From contig JAIXMO010000004.1 of assembly GCA_025677825.1 (NCBI GenBank), positions 186,001 to 250,000 on the forward strand: DNA of 64,000 nt. The letters run 5' to 3'. Source of the DNA: Helicostylum pulchrum. Lineage: Eukaryota > Mucoromycota > Mucoromycetes > Mucorales > Mucoraceae. The notes beneath the pieces are model-generated. The model was not told where the DNA came from. It saw only the letters and a list, made by a program, of their open reading frames with translations, and made no database searches. Shown here piece by piece: positions 22,964-34,265 of the stretch. How positions within the stretch are numbered: position 1 is the stretch's first letter; each line of letters starts with the position of its first letter. Position numbers and translations under genes: made by a program.

Positions 22964-24209
22964 TTAAAGTTTTGCTTTAATGTAATACCACTTGTCATCC
23001 TTTTCTACTTTGTTTATAATCCTTTTAAGCTAAAAGGTTTTTATTGTTAAATAGTTTATACATAAAAAAAAAAGTTTTTGCTCAACTAGTTACCTTCTCA
23101 AGTCTAGTTTTGTGTGACACCACCTTGTTTAGCTTATATGGTGAATGTTGAATGGTTACATTAGCCCTAACAAACACATATTTTCCATTAGATCTATATT
23201 CACTGTCACACAAATATTAACACTTACACACTAATATCATGTGTATCAGCTTTACACGGTATCTTTCCTTCAATCAATTTCTTCCATGCTTGATGTGTTT
23301 CCTCTACAACGGATTCCGCATATTCTTTATTCTTACATTCACCATTAAATGCAAATTTATTCTCTGCTTTACCATCTGGAATTTTATAAATTTTAAACCA
23401 ATCATGAGTTGCTTTAATCAATTGAGGAAAATACTTTTCAACATCATCAATATCTTTTTTCCCAAGTTAATTAGTATTACGTAATCTGACATATAGGCCT
23501 GTTGCTTTTTACCGTTTAATTTCGCTGCCATGGGATCACGGATATCTATAGCAATTAATTTCCAATCCGTCTCCCCTTCATCCAATAAAGCCATAACGCC
23601 AAGAATTTTAACTTGTTTAATTTGGCCACGGTATGCAATCTCTTCTCCAATTTCACATACATCGATTGGGTCGTTATCTCCTTTTGCGTTCGTATCTTTA
23701 GAAATATGTGTAGGATCTTCCCAAGTCTATGAAAAAAAGCATATATCAGTATACGCAATATAATGTAAAATGAATGTTCTTACTTGAGGTAATGCACCAT
23801 AATTCCAAATATAGCCTTTGTAAGGGAAACAATTACGTACAAACCTAACTTTTCCTTTTTTGACGTCTTGCTTGATAGGGTTATATTTCTCTCCTGTAGC
23901 AATCTATATTTATATATTATTATCACTAATATATTTATAAAATTTCAGTTACTTGTTTTTTTGTTACCTCGAACTTGGCATTCGACCAACGAGGAATCTC
24001 TACTACCATGTTGACAATCTTTTTCTCCTCATCGGCATAAAGTGGAATATCGTGAAATGGTGAAATTATTTGACCATTATGCTCTAACAGCAACAAACTA
24101 TTTCAGTACCGGAAAAAACTAAATCAACAAAAGAAATAAGCTTACCGATATACACTCGATGGTCGGTAGTGTATTTCTTTCCAATAGTTGATAATTCGTA
24201 TTCAGTCAT
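22964..24209 (-). CDS. IPP1: inorganic pyrophosphatase, family I
   Basis: It hydrolyses pyrophosphate to two phosphates in the cytosol, driving biosynthetic reactions. Seven exons (24209-24146, 24083-23968, 23903-23784, 23726-23513, 23453-23228, 23166-23094, 23029-22964) give 292 aa, close to yeast Ipp1 (287 aa). Family I landmarks are [35 protein letters not shown], the metal-binding signature [13 protein letters not shown] (Asp117, Asp119, Asp122 by this model), and [17 protein letters not shown]. The C-terminal extension specific to fungal and animal enzymes is present but split over two extra short exons ending [15 protein letters not shown] frame-based prediction would stop early at 23224, because the last two introns hide the tail. 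Confidence 0.95.
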
Positions 24210-24647
24210 AATACAACAAGTGAAAAGAGAAGTGAAAAAGGATTTTATTTTATTTTATTTTATTGTCTGTTGTGTATTAAATATCTATAAGCAAAAATAC
24301 ATTTTCCTGTCGGATTAACTTTTAAAGCATGTGAATTCACACACACACACACATAAACATGTATAACTTTTCGTATGTGCAAAAAGTTCCAACGTAAAAT
24401 AAAAAAAGGTGCATTATAGCATGACTACATCAGTAAAAGTCCACATAAAGTAAATAAAACGGCATATGACCTCTGTCTCTTAATCTAAAACATATCAAGA
24501 TTTGCGAGAGAACGAACAGTGGCGGGGATTTAATTAGCCTCGTTGTTTACTCGGCTTTGGGGGGGGGACCAAAAGGGAAACTTTTGGATGTGGTAAAGTC
24601 ATGATCCCCGCCTGAAGCTACAAAGTTCCTCCTTTTCCAACACCAGC
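24210..24647. other. divergent intergenic region, pyrophosphatase / RPS6
   Basis: 438 bp between divergent genes. It has (TTTTA)n near 24243, a (CA)n tract near 24337 and a poly-G run near 24558. No defined ribosomal-protein promoter motif could be assigned by eye. Confidence 0.5.
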
Positions 24648-25785
24648 ATGAAGGTAATGCATCAATCTACACAACAACCTTAACGTGCCGTTTTTTAAAA
24701 AAAAATAAAAGAGAGATGGATGGATAAATGGATGGATGTTTTTGATTATTTTTTTATATATCAAGCGTGATGTTGTATATTGCCTGTATACAAGCGGAAA
24801 AAGATACGGAACAAAAAAAAAAATTAAGGGCCCCCATTTCTCTTTCTATTTTTTTTTATCTTGACGCACCCATACGCAGAGAGAATATATGTATTGATTC
24901 GAATTTCCATCCTTTTTTTTCATTAGTTGAACATCGCTAACCCAGCTACTGGCTGTCAAAAGTTGATTGAAATCGAAGACGAGCGTCGTCTGTAAGTTTT
25001 TTTTAAAAAAAGAACATTGGAAAGTACAAAATATTCATACAATTACTCTTTTTTTTTATAGCCGTGGTTTCTATGATAAGCGTATGGCCCAAGAGGTCTC
25101 CGGTGATTCCCTTGGTGGTGAATTCAAGGGGTACGTTTTCCGTATCTCTGGTGGTAACGATAAGCAAGGTTTCCCCATGAAGCAAGGTGTCCTTTTACCT
25201 TACCGTGTCAAGCTCTTGATGTCCAAGGGTCACTCTTGTTATCGTCCCCGTCGTACCGGTGAACGTAAGAGAAAGTCTGTCCGTGGTTGTATCGTCGGTT
25301 CTGACCTCTCTGTCTTGTCTCTCGTTGTTGTCAAGCAAGGTGAGCAAGAGATTCCCGGTCTCACTGATACCACAGTCCCCAAGCGTCTCGGTCCCAAGCG
25401 TGCTTCCAAGATCAGAAAGTTTTTCGTACGTACAATATCAAGGAACAAGTGTATAGTTTTAATGCGTACTAATTTTTTTTTTATGGATGTATAGAACTTG
25501 AGCAAGGAAGATGATGTCCGTAAGTATGTCATTCGTCGTGAGGTTCAACCCAAGGGTGAAGGTAAGAAGGCTTACACCAAGGCCCCCAAGATCCAACGTC
25601 TTGTTACCCCCCTTACCCTCCAACGTAAGAGACACAGACAAGCTCTTAAGCGTAGAAGAGCCGAGGCTTCTCGTGAAGCTGAGTCTGACTACAAGCAATT
25701 GCTCGCCAAGCGTGTCAAGGAAACCAAGGACAAGAAGATTGAACGTCGTCGTACTTCTTCCATGCAAAAGTCTGCTTCCGCTTAA
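24648..25785 (+). CDS. RPS6: 40S ribosomal protein S6 (eS6)
   Basis: Component of the small ribosomal subunit and the classic target of S6 kinase/TORC1 signalling. Four exons (24648-24653, 24927-24991, 25062-25425, 25495-25785) give 241 aa. The first exon is only ATGAAG (Met-Lys), followed by a 273-nt intron; the join gives [20 protein letters not shown], the canonical S6 start. Further landmarks are [33 protein letters not shown] and [16 protein letters not shown]. The basic C-terminal helix ends [13 protein letters not shown], with an RRxS/T-type phosphorylation cluster as in other S6 proteins. Codon bias is strong, as expected. A start search for long open frames would miss the true N-terminus. 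Confidence 0.96.
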
Positions 25786-26452
25786 AAACAAACTTTTTTT
25801 TAATAAATCATAATAAAAAAAAAGAAAGCAACAAACAAAAAAAAACGTATGTACAATGTCGAGTGTAATTGAATGCTTTAATTTGCTTTTTTATCGTGCC
25901 AGGATGTGTGTTTGCGAATATCTTAGTGTAACTTCAAGAAATTATTAAAAAAGGCATAAAAATGTGTAGCGTATTTGACGCATTTCTTATGAATCTAAAA
26001 AGAAGCTTTCCCAAATAATTCCTTCCTCATTTTCCAATAGTAAACGCAATTTCCCCCCAGTGTAAGGCACTTTATTTTCAATAAAGACGTGCAGTAAAGA
26101 CGTACAACAAACCAGGAAACACTAATGAGCTATAGCAAACAAGTCACTTGATTTCGAAACAGGTTTTTTTTTTGCCACTTTTGGACATTCGACCTTGTGG
26201 GAGGAAGAATTACAACCGGACGCCGGAAAAATAACATCCGAGCTTGACATTAAGCAATTGCTCATGGTTCCTATTTGTTTGTATTGACCAATTAACGTCT
26301 TTATTTTCTCGATTTACCTTCTTAAGAGTCAATGCTGTTGTCTGTTGTCAACCCGCAAATTGGGAGTTTGTAAACCCGCCCAAAAAAAACAAATAAAAGA
26401 GTCGCGAATTGGTGTGTGAACAAATGGACTTATTCTTATTAACAGCAACAAA
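25786..26452. other. intergenic region, nothing recognised beyond flanking signals
   Basis: 667 bp between two + strand genes. Apart from the poly(A) signals after RPS6 I see only AT-rich sequence with a short poly-T at 26165. Confidence 0.5.
25802..25817 (+). terminator. probable poly(A) signals of RPS6
   Basis: Two AATAAA hexamers (25802 and 25812) lie 17-27 bases after the RPS6 stop codon. Confidence 0.45.
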
Positions 26453-27645
26453 ATGGCTAACGTTGAAAACGTACGATTTATTTTAAACCAACCCTTCTTA
26501 ACTAAACTCGAGGTAATAATAACTATAGTTCATTCTGTCGTGTTTCATGAGTATACTAACATTATAAAAAATAGCAACTCATTGAAGAGAAATTCTCTTT
26601 CTCATCCAATGAAAGAGTACTCAATGTCATTGAGATTGGTTGTGGTCCCGGTGATTTTGCTTTAATTTTCAAGGACAAGTTCAAGGACAGAGTTCAAGTC
26701 ACTGCTATTGATCCTTCCGAGACCGATATCACCGCGGCCAAAGCCAAGTCCACTGGTAACGATGTTGATTTCCAGCACTCTGATATTTTCAAATTCACTA
26801 CCGATAAGAAATTCGATCTCGTCATGTTTACAAAGTCTCTCCATCATTGTATCCCTGTAGATCAGGTAAAAAAAAAAAAAAAAAAGACTAAAAAGCATTC
26901 ATGTTTTTTACGCGGACTAAAATAAGATTATAAACAGGCTGTTAAAAACGCATATGATTTACTCGCTGAAGATGGTATCTTTCTCGCAGAAGAGATCTAT
27001 CTCGATAGAATGTACGATAGTGACACACTTTGGTTCTTTGATCGTTTGGATTTGATTATCGCAGCTGGATGCATGAAGCCTGCAGAAGAGGGTGAAGGAC
27101 ATCATGCCCGCAGACTTGCAAAGATGCTCGATACCAGTTTGCCCACTAGTGAAAGATGGATCCGTCCTCCTCAACATGGAGAGGGACATAAGCACCACCA
27201 CGGAGAGGGACATTCTCATCATCATCACGGAGAGGCTCATTCTCACGGCGAAGGTCATCATCACGGAGAGGCTCATTCTCACGGAGAAGATCATAAGCAC
27301 CACCATGGACATGATCATACAGATCATCAAAAACCAAGAGACGAAATTGTTGGTTCCTCTGCTGTAGTCAGTGCTATTACTGCTCAATTTGGAGAGCAAA
27401 AGATGACACTTGAAGAGGTCCCTTACTTTTATCAACTCCTTACATACTGTGGGTAAGTTATACTCGGCACAAAAAAAAGTTTAATATACACTCCTTCAAT
27501 TTATAACCCTAACATACCCTATTATAGTTTACGCGATACTAAATCCAACGAGGCTATCATCCAAGAGTTTCACAAGCAAGAGCTCCGTGCTACAAAGACT
27601 GGCGTCCTCTCTTATCTCGGTGTTAACATTATTTGTCACAAATAA
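26453..27645 (+). CDS. class I SAM methyltransferase with His-rich insert
   Basis: Four exons (26453-26512, 26575-26865, 26938-27452, 27537-27645) give 324 aa. Residues 35-48 (VLNVIEIGCGPGDF) form motif I of Rossmann-fold SAM methyltransferases, followed by TAIDPSE, DVDFQHSDIF and FDLVMFTKSLHHC in motif order, then DLLAEDGIFLAEE. Between the catalytic domain and the C-terminal helical region lies a histidine-rich insert at residues 197-247, with 24 His in 51 residues in repeats of the form HGEGHSHHHHGEAHSH. Such tracts bind Zn, Ni, Co or Cu in other proteins. The substrate cannot be told from sequence. The gene is convergent with the sugar transporter, with stops 9 bp apart. Methyltransferase fold is firm; a metal role is inference. 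Confidence 0.85.
27175..27327 (+). other. His-rich metal-binding-like insert in the methyltransferase
   Basis: Tandem degenerate units of CAC/CAT codons with GGA-GAG (Gly-Glu) and GCT (Ala) codons. Units HGEGH and HGEAHSH recur several times, so it probably grew by slippage or unequal exchange. Confidence 0.85.
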
Positions 27646-27654
27646 AACTTTTTA

Positions 27655-29120
27655 TTAAAACATAAAATCAATTTCTTCTAAAGTCTTTCCTTTTGTTTCT
27701 GGAATGAGTGTAATTCCTATCAGAGTAATAAGAGAGCATGCGCCAAAAAAGAAATAAACGCCTGAAATAGAGTAAGCCAAGAAATAAGGAGTACAGTATG
27801 TGATGAGAATACTACATGCCCAACTGATAGCGTAGGTCAAGGAAAGTCCCTTTGCTCGACATTTCATGCTGAATACTTCGGCTGTATATACGTAGTTTGT
27901 TACTCCCCAGGTACCAGCAAAGGAAGCAGAGAATAAATACATGCAAAAGATAATGGTATATTGAGCGTATATGTTTTTAGATTGAAACATGAGTCCAATC
28001 ACAAACATACAAATGGCCGATATAAACGATCCAGTGAAAAACAGCACCTTTCTGCCCCAAATATCTATCCACCATGAAAGTGACAGTGCAGTAAACAGCA
28101 GCGATAAAAATCCGGTGCCTCCGGCCAATGCCAAGGAAATCGATATTTGACCCAGACCTGCATTCTTGAATATCTGAGGTGCATAATAAGAGATGATTAC
28201 ATTTCCAGTAAAGCAAGTAGCAATGGATATGAAAAAAGAGTGCAGCGTCCTTTTTAAGTTCGTGCCTTGAAATAATTCGTAATATGTGCTCGTGTTTGTT
28301 GTATCTTGTAGTGATTTTATCTCTAAATAATCCTGATGTGCTACTTGAGGTGAGTTATGTAATTTAGTCAAAATTTCAAGCGCTTCTGACGTTCTGTCTT
28401 GATCGATTAACCAACGAGGTGAATAAGGAAGAAAGGTTATGCTGATGGAAAATAGGATACAGAGTGTTAGCTGAAGTAACCAGGGCGCTCGCCAGCTCCA
28501 GTCTGTGCCCAAATAACTCGTTCCGAACGTGACAAAGTATCCTACCATTTGACCAAATGATACAAGCAGTGAAAAAATGCTTATCAGTCGACCGCGAATA
28601 TCAGATGGTGCTATTTCAGATTGATATAACGGTATAGCGTTTGTCATAAGACCTGTGCCTATACCGCCTATCAACCGCCCGATTAAAAGGCTAGTTGCAT
28701 TTAATCCAATTAGTTCAAATACTATTCCTGTAGATAATAAAAACGAAGATAATAGCATGGAATGCTTTCTACCAATGGCATCTAAGCCCATTTTAATAAA
28801 TGATCGTCCCCCTTCTTCTTTTTTTTCTAAAAAAAAAAATAGTTACCACAAAAATAACCGGAAGAAAATGCACCCAGCATGGATGTCACAAGGTAAGAAG
28901 CTAACAGGATGCTTTGGTAAAATGCTAACGAGCCATAAAGAAAAAAACGGTGTTGAAATATAGGTAATGCAATGATACTAGAAATAGAACCGGTATCATA
29001 ACCGCATATAAAACCCCCCACTGCAGCAATACTAGCGTATAAATAAACTAATTTTCTACTTTGTCGTTGTTGTATCAGGGGAGTTACCTCTGTAATAATC
29101 AAATTTTCCAGCGCTGACAT
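27655..29120 (-). CDS. MFS sugar transporter
   Basis: A 12-helix hexose-type transporter of the sugar porter family, probably in the plasma membrane. Two exons (29120-28847, 28811-27655) give 476 aa. Landmarks are VGGFICGYDTGSISSI in helix 1, LDAIGRK (D..GRK loop 2-3 motif), IGRLIGGIGTGLMTNAIPLY, PSDIRGRLIS, PYSPRWLIDQ (PxSPRWL), a second-half loop WIDIWGRKVLF, and the C-terminal PETKGKTLEEID (PETKG). The intron is only 35 nt and sits exactly at the loop 2-3 motif; without it the frame ends early. The start chosen gives MSALENLIITEVTPL; an upstream in-frame ATG at 29189 would add a hydrophobic lead. Substrate is not determinable from sequence. Confidence 0.9.
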
Positions 29121-29568
29121 GTATACAAAAAAAGAGAAAAAAGATAGAAAAGGGGCGAAAGAAAGGAAACTCTGATCAACGTAAGTCATGTACCTGTGCA
29201 GATGTAAAGCAGGTGATTTTATGCATTAATAAAAACAGTCCTATTAAAAATATATTACTTATTAATGAGACTTGTATAATAATATAAACGTGAGCTTACA
29301 TCGCTATCAATTAGTACTTGAAATAACTAAACGATAAAGGTAAAAAGTACAGTACAATGGAAAGTAGAATCCAAGGGAATTTAGGTACAAGATAAAGATA
29401 AAAGAGCTTGATTAACTATACCATGAGTAATTCTTCGTGAGTAGACGTTCTAAAAAAAAATCGAAAGGATACGCGGCTAATTTACTTGAAAACAAGTCTT
29501 TCTTTTGTATAAATATCTACCTGGTGTGAAAAAAAAAGTAGCTGTATCACCGAATTTAGCAAGGTTAA

Positions 29569-30595
29569 TACAGTAGCGGCTCTATTTAGGGGTGAAGAAA
29601 TCTACCTTTATGTTGAACAGTGGACGAGACAATTATATATCCAGCACCAAAGAAATACTGCACAACAAAGAGTGTTTTTTTAAGTGTAAACTTCTCTACT
29701 ACTATAAACGTTAAAAAAAAGTAGACTAGACTTTATAGTTACTTAAAAAAAAATCTTTCATACAAAAGCCAAACCTAATAGCTTTGGGAACATGCCTTTC
29801 TTTTAATAATTATAACTATCCATCTTCAGTAAAATAAACACTTGTAAGAGCGTGGTCCCTAAGAAGACCATTATTTAAACAGGGTGCTACAGTTACCTTT
29901 TTAATACGATTTTCAAGAATTGATATTAAAAAAAAACATCTTAACGACTAACTTTTACTAGGTTACTTGGACAAAAGAAACACTTTCTGATGTTTAATTG
30001 CACAAAGAAAACACCTTATTTCAATCACCGAAAAATGACCTTTTTTAGAGGTTACCTATAAAACTTCACTTAAAAACACACGTTTTTAAGAAGACAATGG
30101 ATGAGCAATAATGGATTATAACACTTTGATTAGTTTTTGAAATCACTGAAGTTAGTGTATGAAAAAATATGCTGTGTATCATTTTCAGCAAAAGCTCAAA
30201 CATTAAATTCTATCAAATTTTTTATTGATGTCAATTAAAATAGTACAAAACTATTTATTGGAATACCACATAACAATACATTTAAAATCTACTAGCTATG
30301 ATATATAGGACTAAAGGTATCTTTGCGCTCACTTTATTTTAGCTTACACTACATTCTGTTTTAATAATATCGATCGATAATACACTTTTGAAGACTAGAC
30401 GCTTTAACATAAGTTAAATAATACTTTTTTTTTTATTATTGCTTTTATATGTTTAGTGAAGTTAGACTCCACCCTTGAAGTGAATAGTGGCGATTTAGGT
30501 GTTAAAGCGGGGGACCGAAGATGTTCTGGAGAAATACACTCTTAAATCGATCCTACCCTTAAATCAGGTCACCCCTAAATAGAGCCGCTACTGTA
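29569..30595. mobile_element. non-autonomous TIR element, copy 1 (pogo/Tc1-mariner-like ends)
   Basis: The ends are perfect inverted repeats for at least 26 bases: TACAGTAGCGGCTCTATTTA... on the left and its reverse complement at the right edge. TA at both ends with CAGT as the first inner bases fits the TA target-site preference of Tc1/mariner/pogo elements. The 1-kb interior has no transposase frame. Its right arm (about 650 bases inward from 30595) matches, in reverse orientation, the left arm of the copy at 49613. Confidence 0.8.
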
Positions 30596-30894
30596 TTTTG
30601 TTGCATTGGGTTGTATTGTTCTAATATATGATAAAATAGACTTTTTTATCATCATGTTCTTTTTTTTTTAAGCAAATTTTTTTCTTTTAGAGATGAATTC
30701 ATACACAAGCAAATATATCTTTTTAAATAGTATGCGCACATCTTTCAAAAGAAGCTTTTTCCTGCGGTATAACTGGTGTAAACGGATATGGTTCGCTTAA
30801 AACTGGAATAACCACAGCAAATAAAAGGTACCTTCCTTATCTGGAATGACCCTTTATTCGCGGCCTAATTCCATATTCAGATCTTCAACAAACA

Positions 30895-31176
30895 TCATTG
30901 GTAGGGCACTTCCAGGAGGAGAAACATGTTCATGTTCTTTTGGGCATAGTTGGTCAATATACCTTCGTTTGCAAAGCGTGTATGTTCGAAGTAGTTAAAT
31001 TTTTCTTTGAAAACTTGAAGAAATGTCTCTTTTATATCGTTTGGTAAATCACCTCTGATCAACGGTAAAAGAGACGCACTACAAGGACTAGTATTTTCTT
31101 CGTCTTCTTCCTTCACATCTGTATCCGTAGGGTTATCGAGTAGCTTCTCTTCTCTCTCGGGATCCTTAAGTTTTTA
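30895..31176 (-). pseudogene. open coding-like remnant, unknown family
   Basis: About 93 codons are open without a clear start: an acidic segment (KLLDNPTDTDVKEEDEENTS) is followed by SLLPLIRGDLPNDIKETFLQ and a phenylalanine-rich stretch, then a stop. The composition is protein-like. Position next to the TIR element and lack of flanking exons suggest a fragment of a transposon or lost gene. Confidence 0.3.
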
Positions 31177-31475
31177 GGCTTACAGATTTAGTTTCGAGCA
31201 CATCTTGCCGTCAGCTGTAGTAATGCTGAATTTGATGGGAGATAAGGCTGGAATGTTTCACAAGAGGATGTCAGAAGACTTTCATGTCACTTATCAAGAA
31301 TAAGATAGTTTTGATTAATAATGTTTCTAAAAAAGGTTTGACGCGTAGCAAAATTGATAATAAATTTAACTGAGACTTAAAAAAAAAAAAAGAGAGGTAG
31401 TAAAAAAATATAAATAAAAAAAAATTAGTTTTTTTTTCCACTTCTTTATACTTGTAAAAAAAAAAACCCTATTTA

Positions 31476-32407
31476 ATGTCTTTCACTAAAGCTTGCTGTT
31501 CTCTTCCTCCCGTTCAATCTGACTATACTCCTCAAGGAGAGATTATCAACTTGGGCGACCTTCCTGTTTACGTGGTTGGTCCAAAGGATGCCACCAAGGC
31601 TATTTTCGTCTTTTACGATATTTACGGCTTCCAGTAAGTGTCACCAAAAAAAAAAAAAAAAGTAATTAACACCTGGGATTATTTTAGCGTCAACACCAAG
31701 CAATTCTGTGATATTTTAGCAAAGAACTGTGGATGGAAAGTTGTGTTGCCTGACTTTTTCCGCGGTGATTATTACAACACTAGCGATTTAGGAGATAAAG
31801 AGAAGCTTATGAAGTGGTGGGTCAATACCGCTAGTACCGAAGTGATTACCCCCGATGTTCTTCTTGTAGAGAAGTACCTTAAAGACGGCGGTGTTAAGAA
31901 AGCTGGTTTTGCTGGTTTCTGTTGGGGTGCCAAGGTAAAAAAAAAACAGCCCAGTTTAGTAAAATTTCCCATATTTATTTTTCGTACTCCCCTTTTTAAA
32001 GGTTGCTGTCCAATTGACGGCTACTTTACCCTTCTTTCTCGGGGCAGCTACTATTCATGCTTCTATTGTAGATATTGCAGATGCAGAAAATGCTGGTGCC
32101 CCCATTTTAAACCTTCCCTCCAAGGACGAACCTGATATGGTAAAAAAAATAATTATTTTTATAGCATAATTGACGAGGAGGTTAAAAAAAAACTAAAACG
32201 TTTCAAATATAGACTGAATATATGGCTGTCTTGGCCAAGAAGCCTTTTGGAGACAAGTGTAAGATGGTCCGGTTTGAAGATATGCATCACGGTTTCTGTG
32301 GTGCTCGTGGAGATTATACCAATGAACTTAACGCTAAGCGTGCTAGTGAAGCTATTCAGTTAACTGTCAACTTTTTTTCTGATTTATTCAGTGACTCTTC
32401 TGCATAG
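31476..32407 (+). CDS. dienelactone hydrolase family protein
   Basis: An alpha/beta-hydrolase with a Cys-His-Asp triad. Four exons (31476-31633, 31688-31934, 32002-32139, 32213-32407) give 245 aa, the normal size for the family. Landmarks are AIFVFYDIYGFHVNTKQFCD, VVLPDFFRGDYY, the nucleophile elbow GFCWGAK with Cys131, LNLPSKDEPDM with the likely acid Asp177, and MHHGFCGARGD with His207. Fungal members (yeast Aim2 type) are cytosolic or mitochondrial and of unsettled substrate; dienelactone cleavage itself is unlikely to be the role. It is convergent with the first FAD oxidase gene, with 86 bp between stops. Confidence 0.92.
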
Positions 32408-32493
32408 ATAATGTAATTTTATAATAAAAAAGAATTTTATTAAAGTTTTTATTAGGCATGACTCTTGCATATATATAGCATATAAATAAAAAA

Positions 32494-33985
32494 TTAAAGT
32501 TTAGACGATCTCAAGTGCGCAGAGGTTACCATTCTAGTAGGCGAGTTAGGTTCATCACCTAGAATGGGTCTGTCGTAAAACCCGGCGCGAGGTTGGACTG
32601 TTCTCCAAGCCCAGGCGCGGCTGTATTCATTATCAATGTTCTCTACTATTTGGGCAATTCTTGTACCAATCATAGGAAGAAATCTTTAAAAAAAAAATGT
32701 TATAAAATTATTTGTTTGTTTATGTTGAAAATATTTACTTCATAGCGTGCCCTGAATCACCAGTAGCAACAATAAGATTATCATAATCAGGATGAGGGGC
32801 AACAATAAACTGCCCATCAACAGAATCAGCGTACCAACATACGCGCGAGTAAGTAATATCCAACTCCTCTGTGATAGGTAAGAACAACTGAAGGTACTCT
32901 CTGAACTCTTGAACGGCACGAAGGGGGATTGTATCTTGATCGTTTGTACTTTGTGTACGAGGAACCGAGACGTCATCCCCTTGTCTTGGGTTCAAGTAAC
33001 CTGTAGAGTGTAACGCAACTTTCATAACACCATCGTCATTAATAGGGAACCCGTAAAAGCCAGCTCTTGAGAAATCTCCAAACCACACTGGCAAGTTCTT
33101 GAGCGTTTGTTTGATTTTTTCAGAAGGTCTAAAGTGCACAACTATTTGTCCTGTTGCAATCACTTGCTTCTTCATGTCAAGTAAGCTCGGTGTCCAAGAC
33201 CCCGCGGTCATTATAACGCGGTCGGCGTGGTGCGTAGTACCGTCTCTCGTTTTGATACCAGTTACAGATTTACCCTTACATACTAAAGTTTCAAAGTTTC
33301 CGGTTTCTTTACCCAAGATAAATTGGACGCCGTTGTCTTTACATTTCTTGTAGACGTGTTTTATAGCTTCTGAAGAATTACACCAACCTATGGTATACAT
33401 ATTAAATACAACAACGAAAAAAAAAAAAAAAAAAAAGTAATTTCGCATAGCTACCTCCGATTTTATTATAGTAAGCAGCACTAATGCCGTTGTTCACAGC
33501 GGTTTCCAAGTACGGGTACCGCTCTGTGATTTGATCACCATGTAGTTCCTCGATCCAATCGGCGTGACCGGCGTTTCGAATATGCTTGAGACTATGTAAT
33601 TCATTTTCACAAAGCTGGGAGGCACCAGAAAATATAAGCATGCCTGTGTTGTGGTAGATAGGAACTTGGGTTTCTTTGTTCCATTGGTTCCAGACATCAA
33701 TAGAGTCGATAGCTAGCTCCATACATAGCCTACTATCACCATAGTCCATTCTTACAACCTTGCTAATATCTAGATTTTTTTTTTTTAGAAATAAATTTTT
33801 TTTTTATAGGATTGTATACCATTGGAAGCGGCGTCGCGTACAGGAATCTCTTCTCTGTCATAGACTACAACGGTGTAGTTCTTGGACTTGTCTGTAGCAA
33901 GAGATAACGCGGTTGATAAACCGAAACATCCGCCACCTACAATGATAATTTTTGATCCTGCTTTAGGAGCTTGATATGAAGACAT
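32494..33985 (-). CDS. FAD-dependent amine oxidase with SKL C-terminus (copy A)
   Basis: DAO-fold flavoenzyme of the sarcosine/pipecolate oxidase and fructosyl-amino-acid oxidase (amadoriase) group, which oxidises secondary amines and makes hydrogen peroxide. Four exons (33985-33820, 33769-33455, 33387-32739, 32683-32494) give 439 aa. Landmarks are the dinucleotide motif IIIVGGGCFGLSTA at 13-26, DAASND..VVRMDYGD, a second conserved region GGWCNSSEAIKH (the family's covalent-FAD and substrate area lies further on), PVWFGDFSRAGFYGFP, and VATGDSGHAMKFLPMIG. The protein ends SSKL, a canonical peroxisomal PTS1 signal, in line with peroxide formation. It lies head-to-tail with a homologous gene upstream on the same strand, so the pair is a tandem duplication. 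The exact substrate is not determined. Confidence 0.92.
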
Positions 33986-34265
33986 GAAAGAGAGGGAGTT
34001 TTTTTTTTTATATGTACAATAAGAAAAAGGTAAAGGAAATTATCAACTTATATGAGAAAAAAAAAAGGTTGTGTGAGAATCAATTTATATTTTTAGATAA
34101 ACAAGATATACAGATGACTCAGATATCTATAAAGTACAGAGGGAGGTGCAATGCGGGTATTTTTAGAAAACGATTTATTTTTTATAAGGTCAAGTTGCAT
34201 ATTCCCAAAAATCCTTATAAAGGATAAATGTAAGCAGTTACAAAAAATAAGGTTTTTTTGTTTTG

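Larger units (their letters stand above)
29121..31475. other. intergenic region holding a TIR element and a coding remnant
   Basis: 2.35 kb with no intact gene. It contains the inverted-repeat element (29569-30595) and an open coding-like remnant on the minus strand (30895-31176), both listed separately. The rest is AT-rich with many poly-A runs. Confidence 0.6.

Noticed and set aside
23224..23227. Pyrophosphatase stop codon at 23224
   Set aside because: A GTAAGT donor overlaps it; two more exons in phase restore the expected C-terminus and family length.
25239..25813. Minus-strand and alternative-frame ORFs over RPS6
   Set aside because: Shadows of the biased RPS6 codons; no domain or start context.
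27092..27435. Other-frame ORFs over the His-rich repeat (Met/Ser/Val and Arg/Asp/Glu repeats)
   Set aside because: The true frame continues the methyltransferase; the others are translations of the same repeat.
29569..30595. A transposase gene inside the TIR element
   Set aside because: No open frame of meaningful length and no DDE/D signature; the element is non-autonomous.
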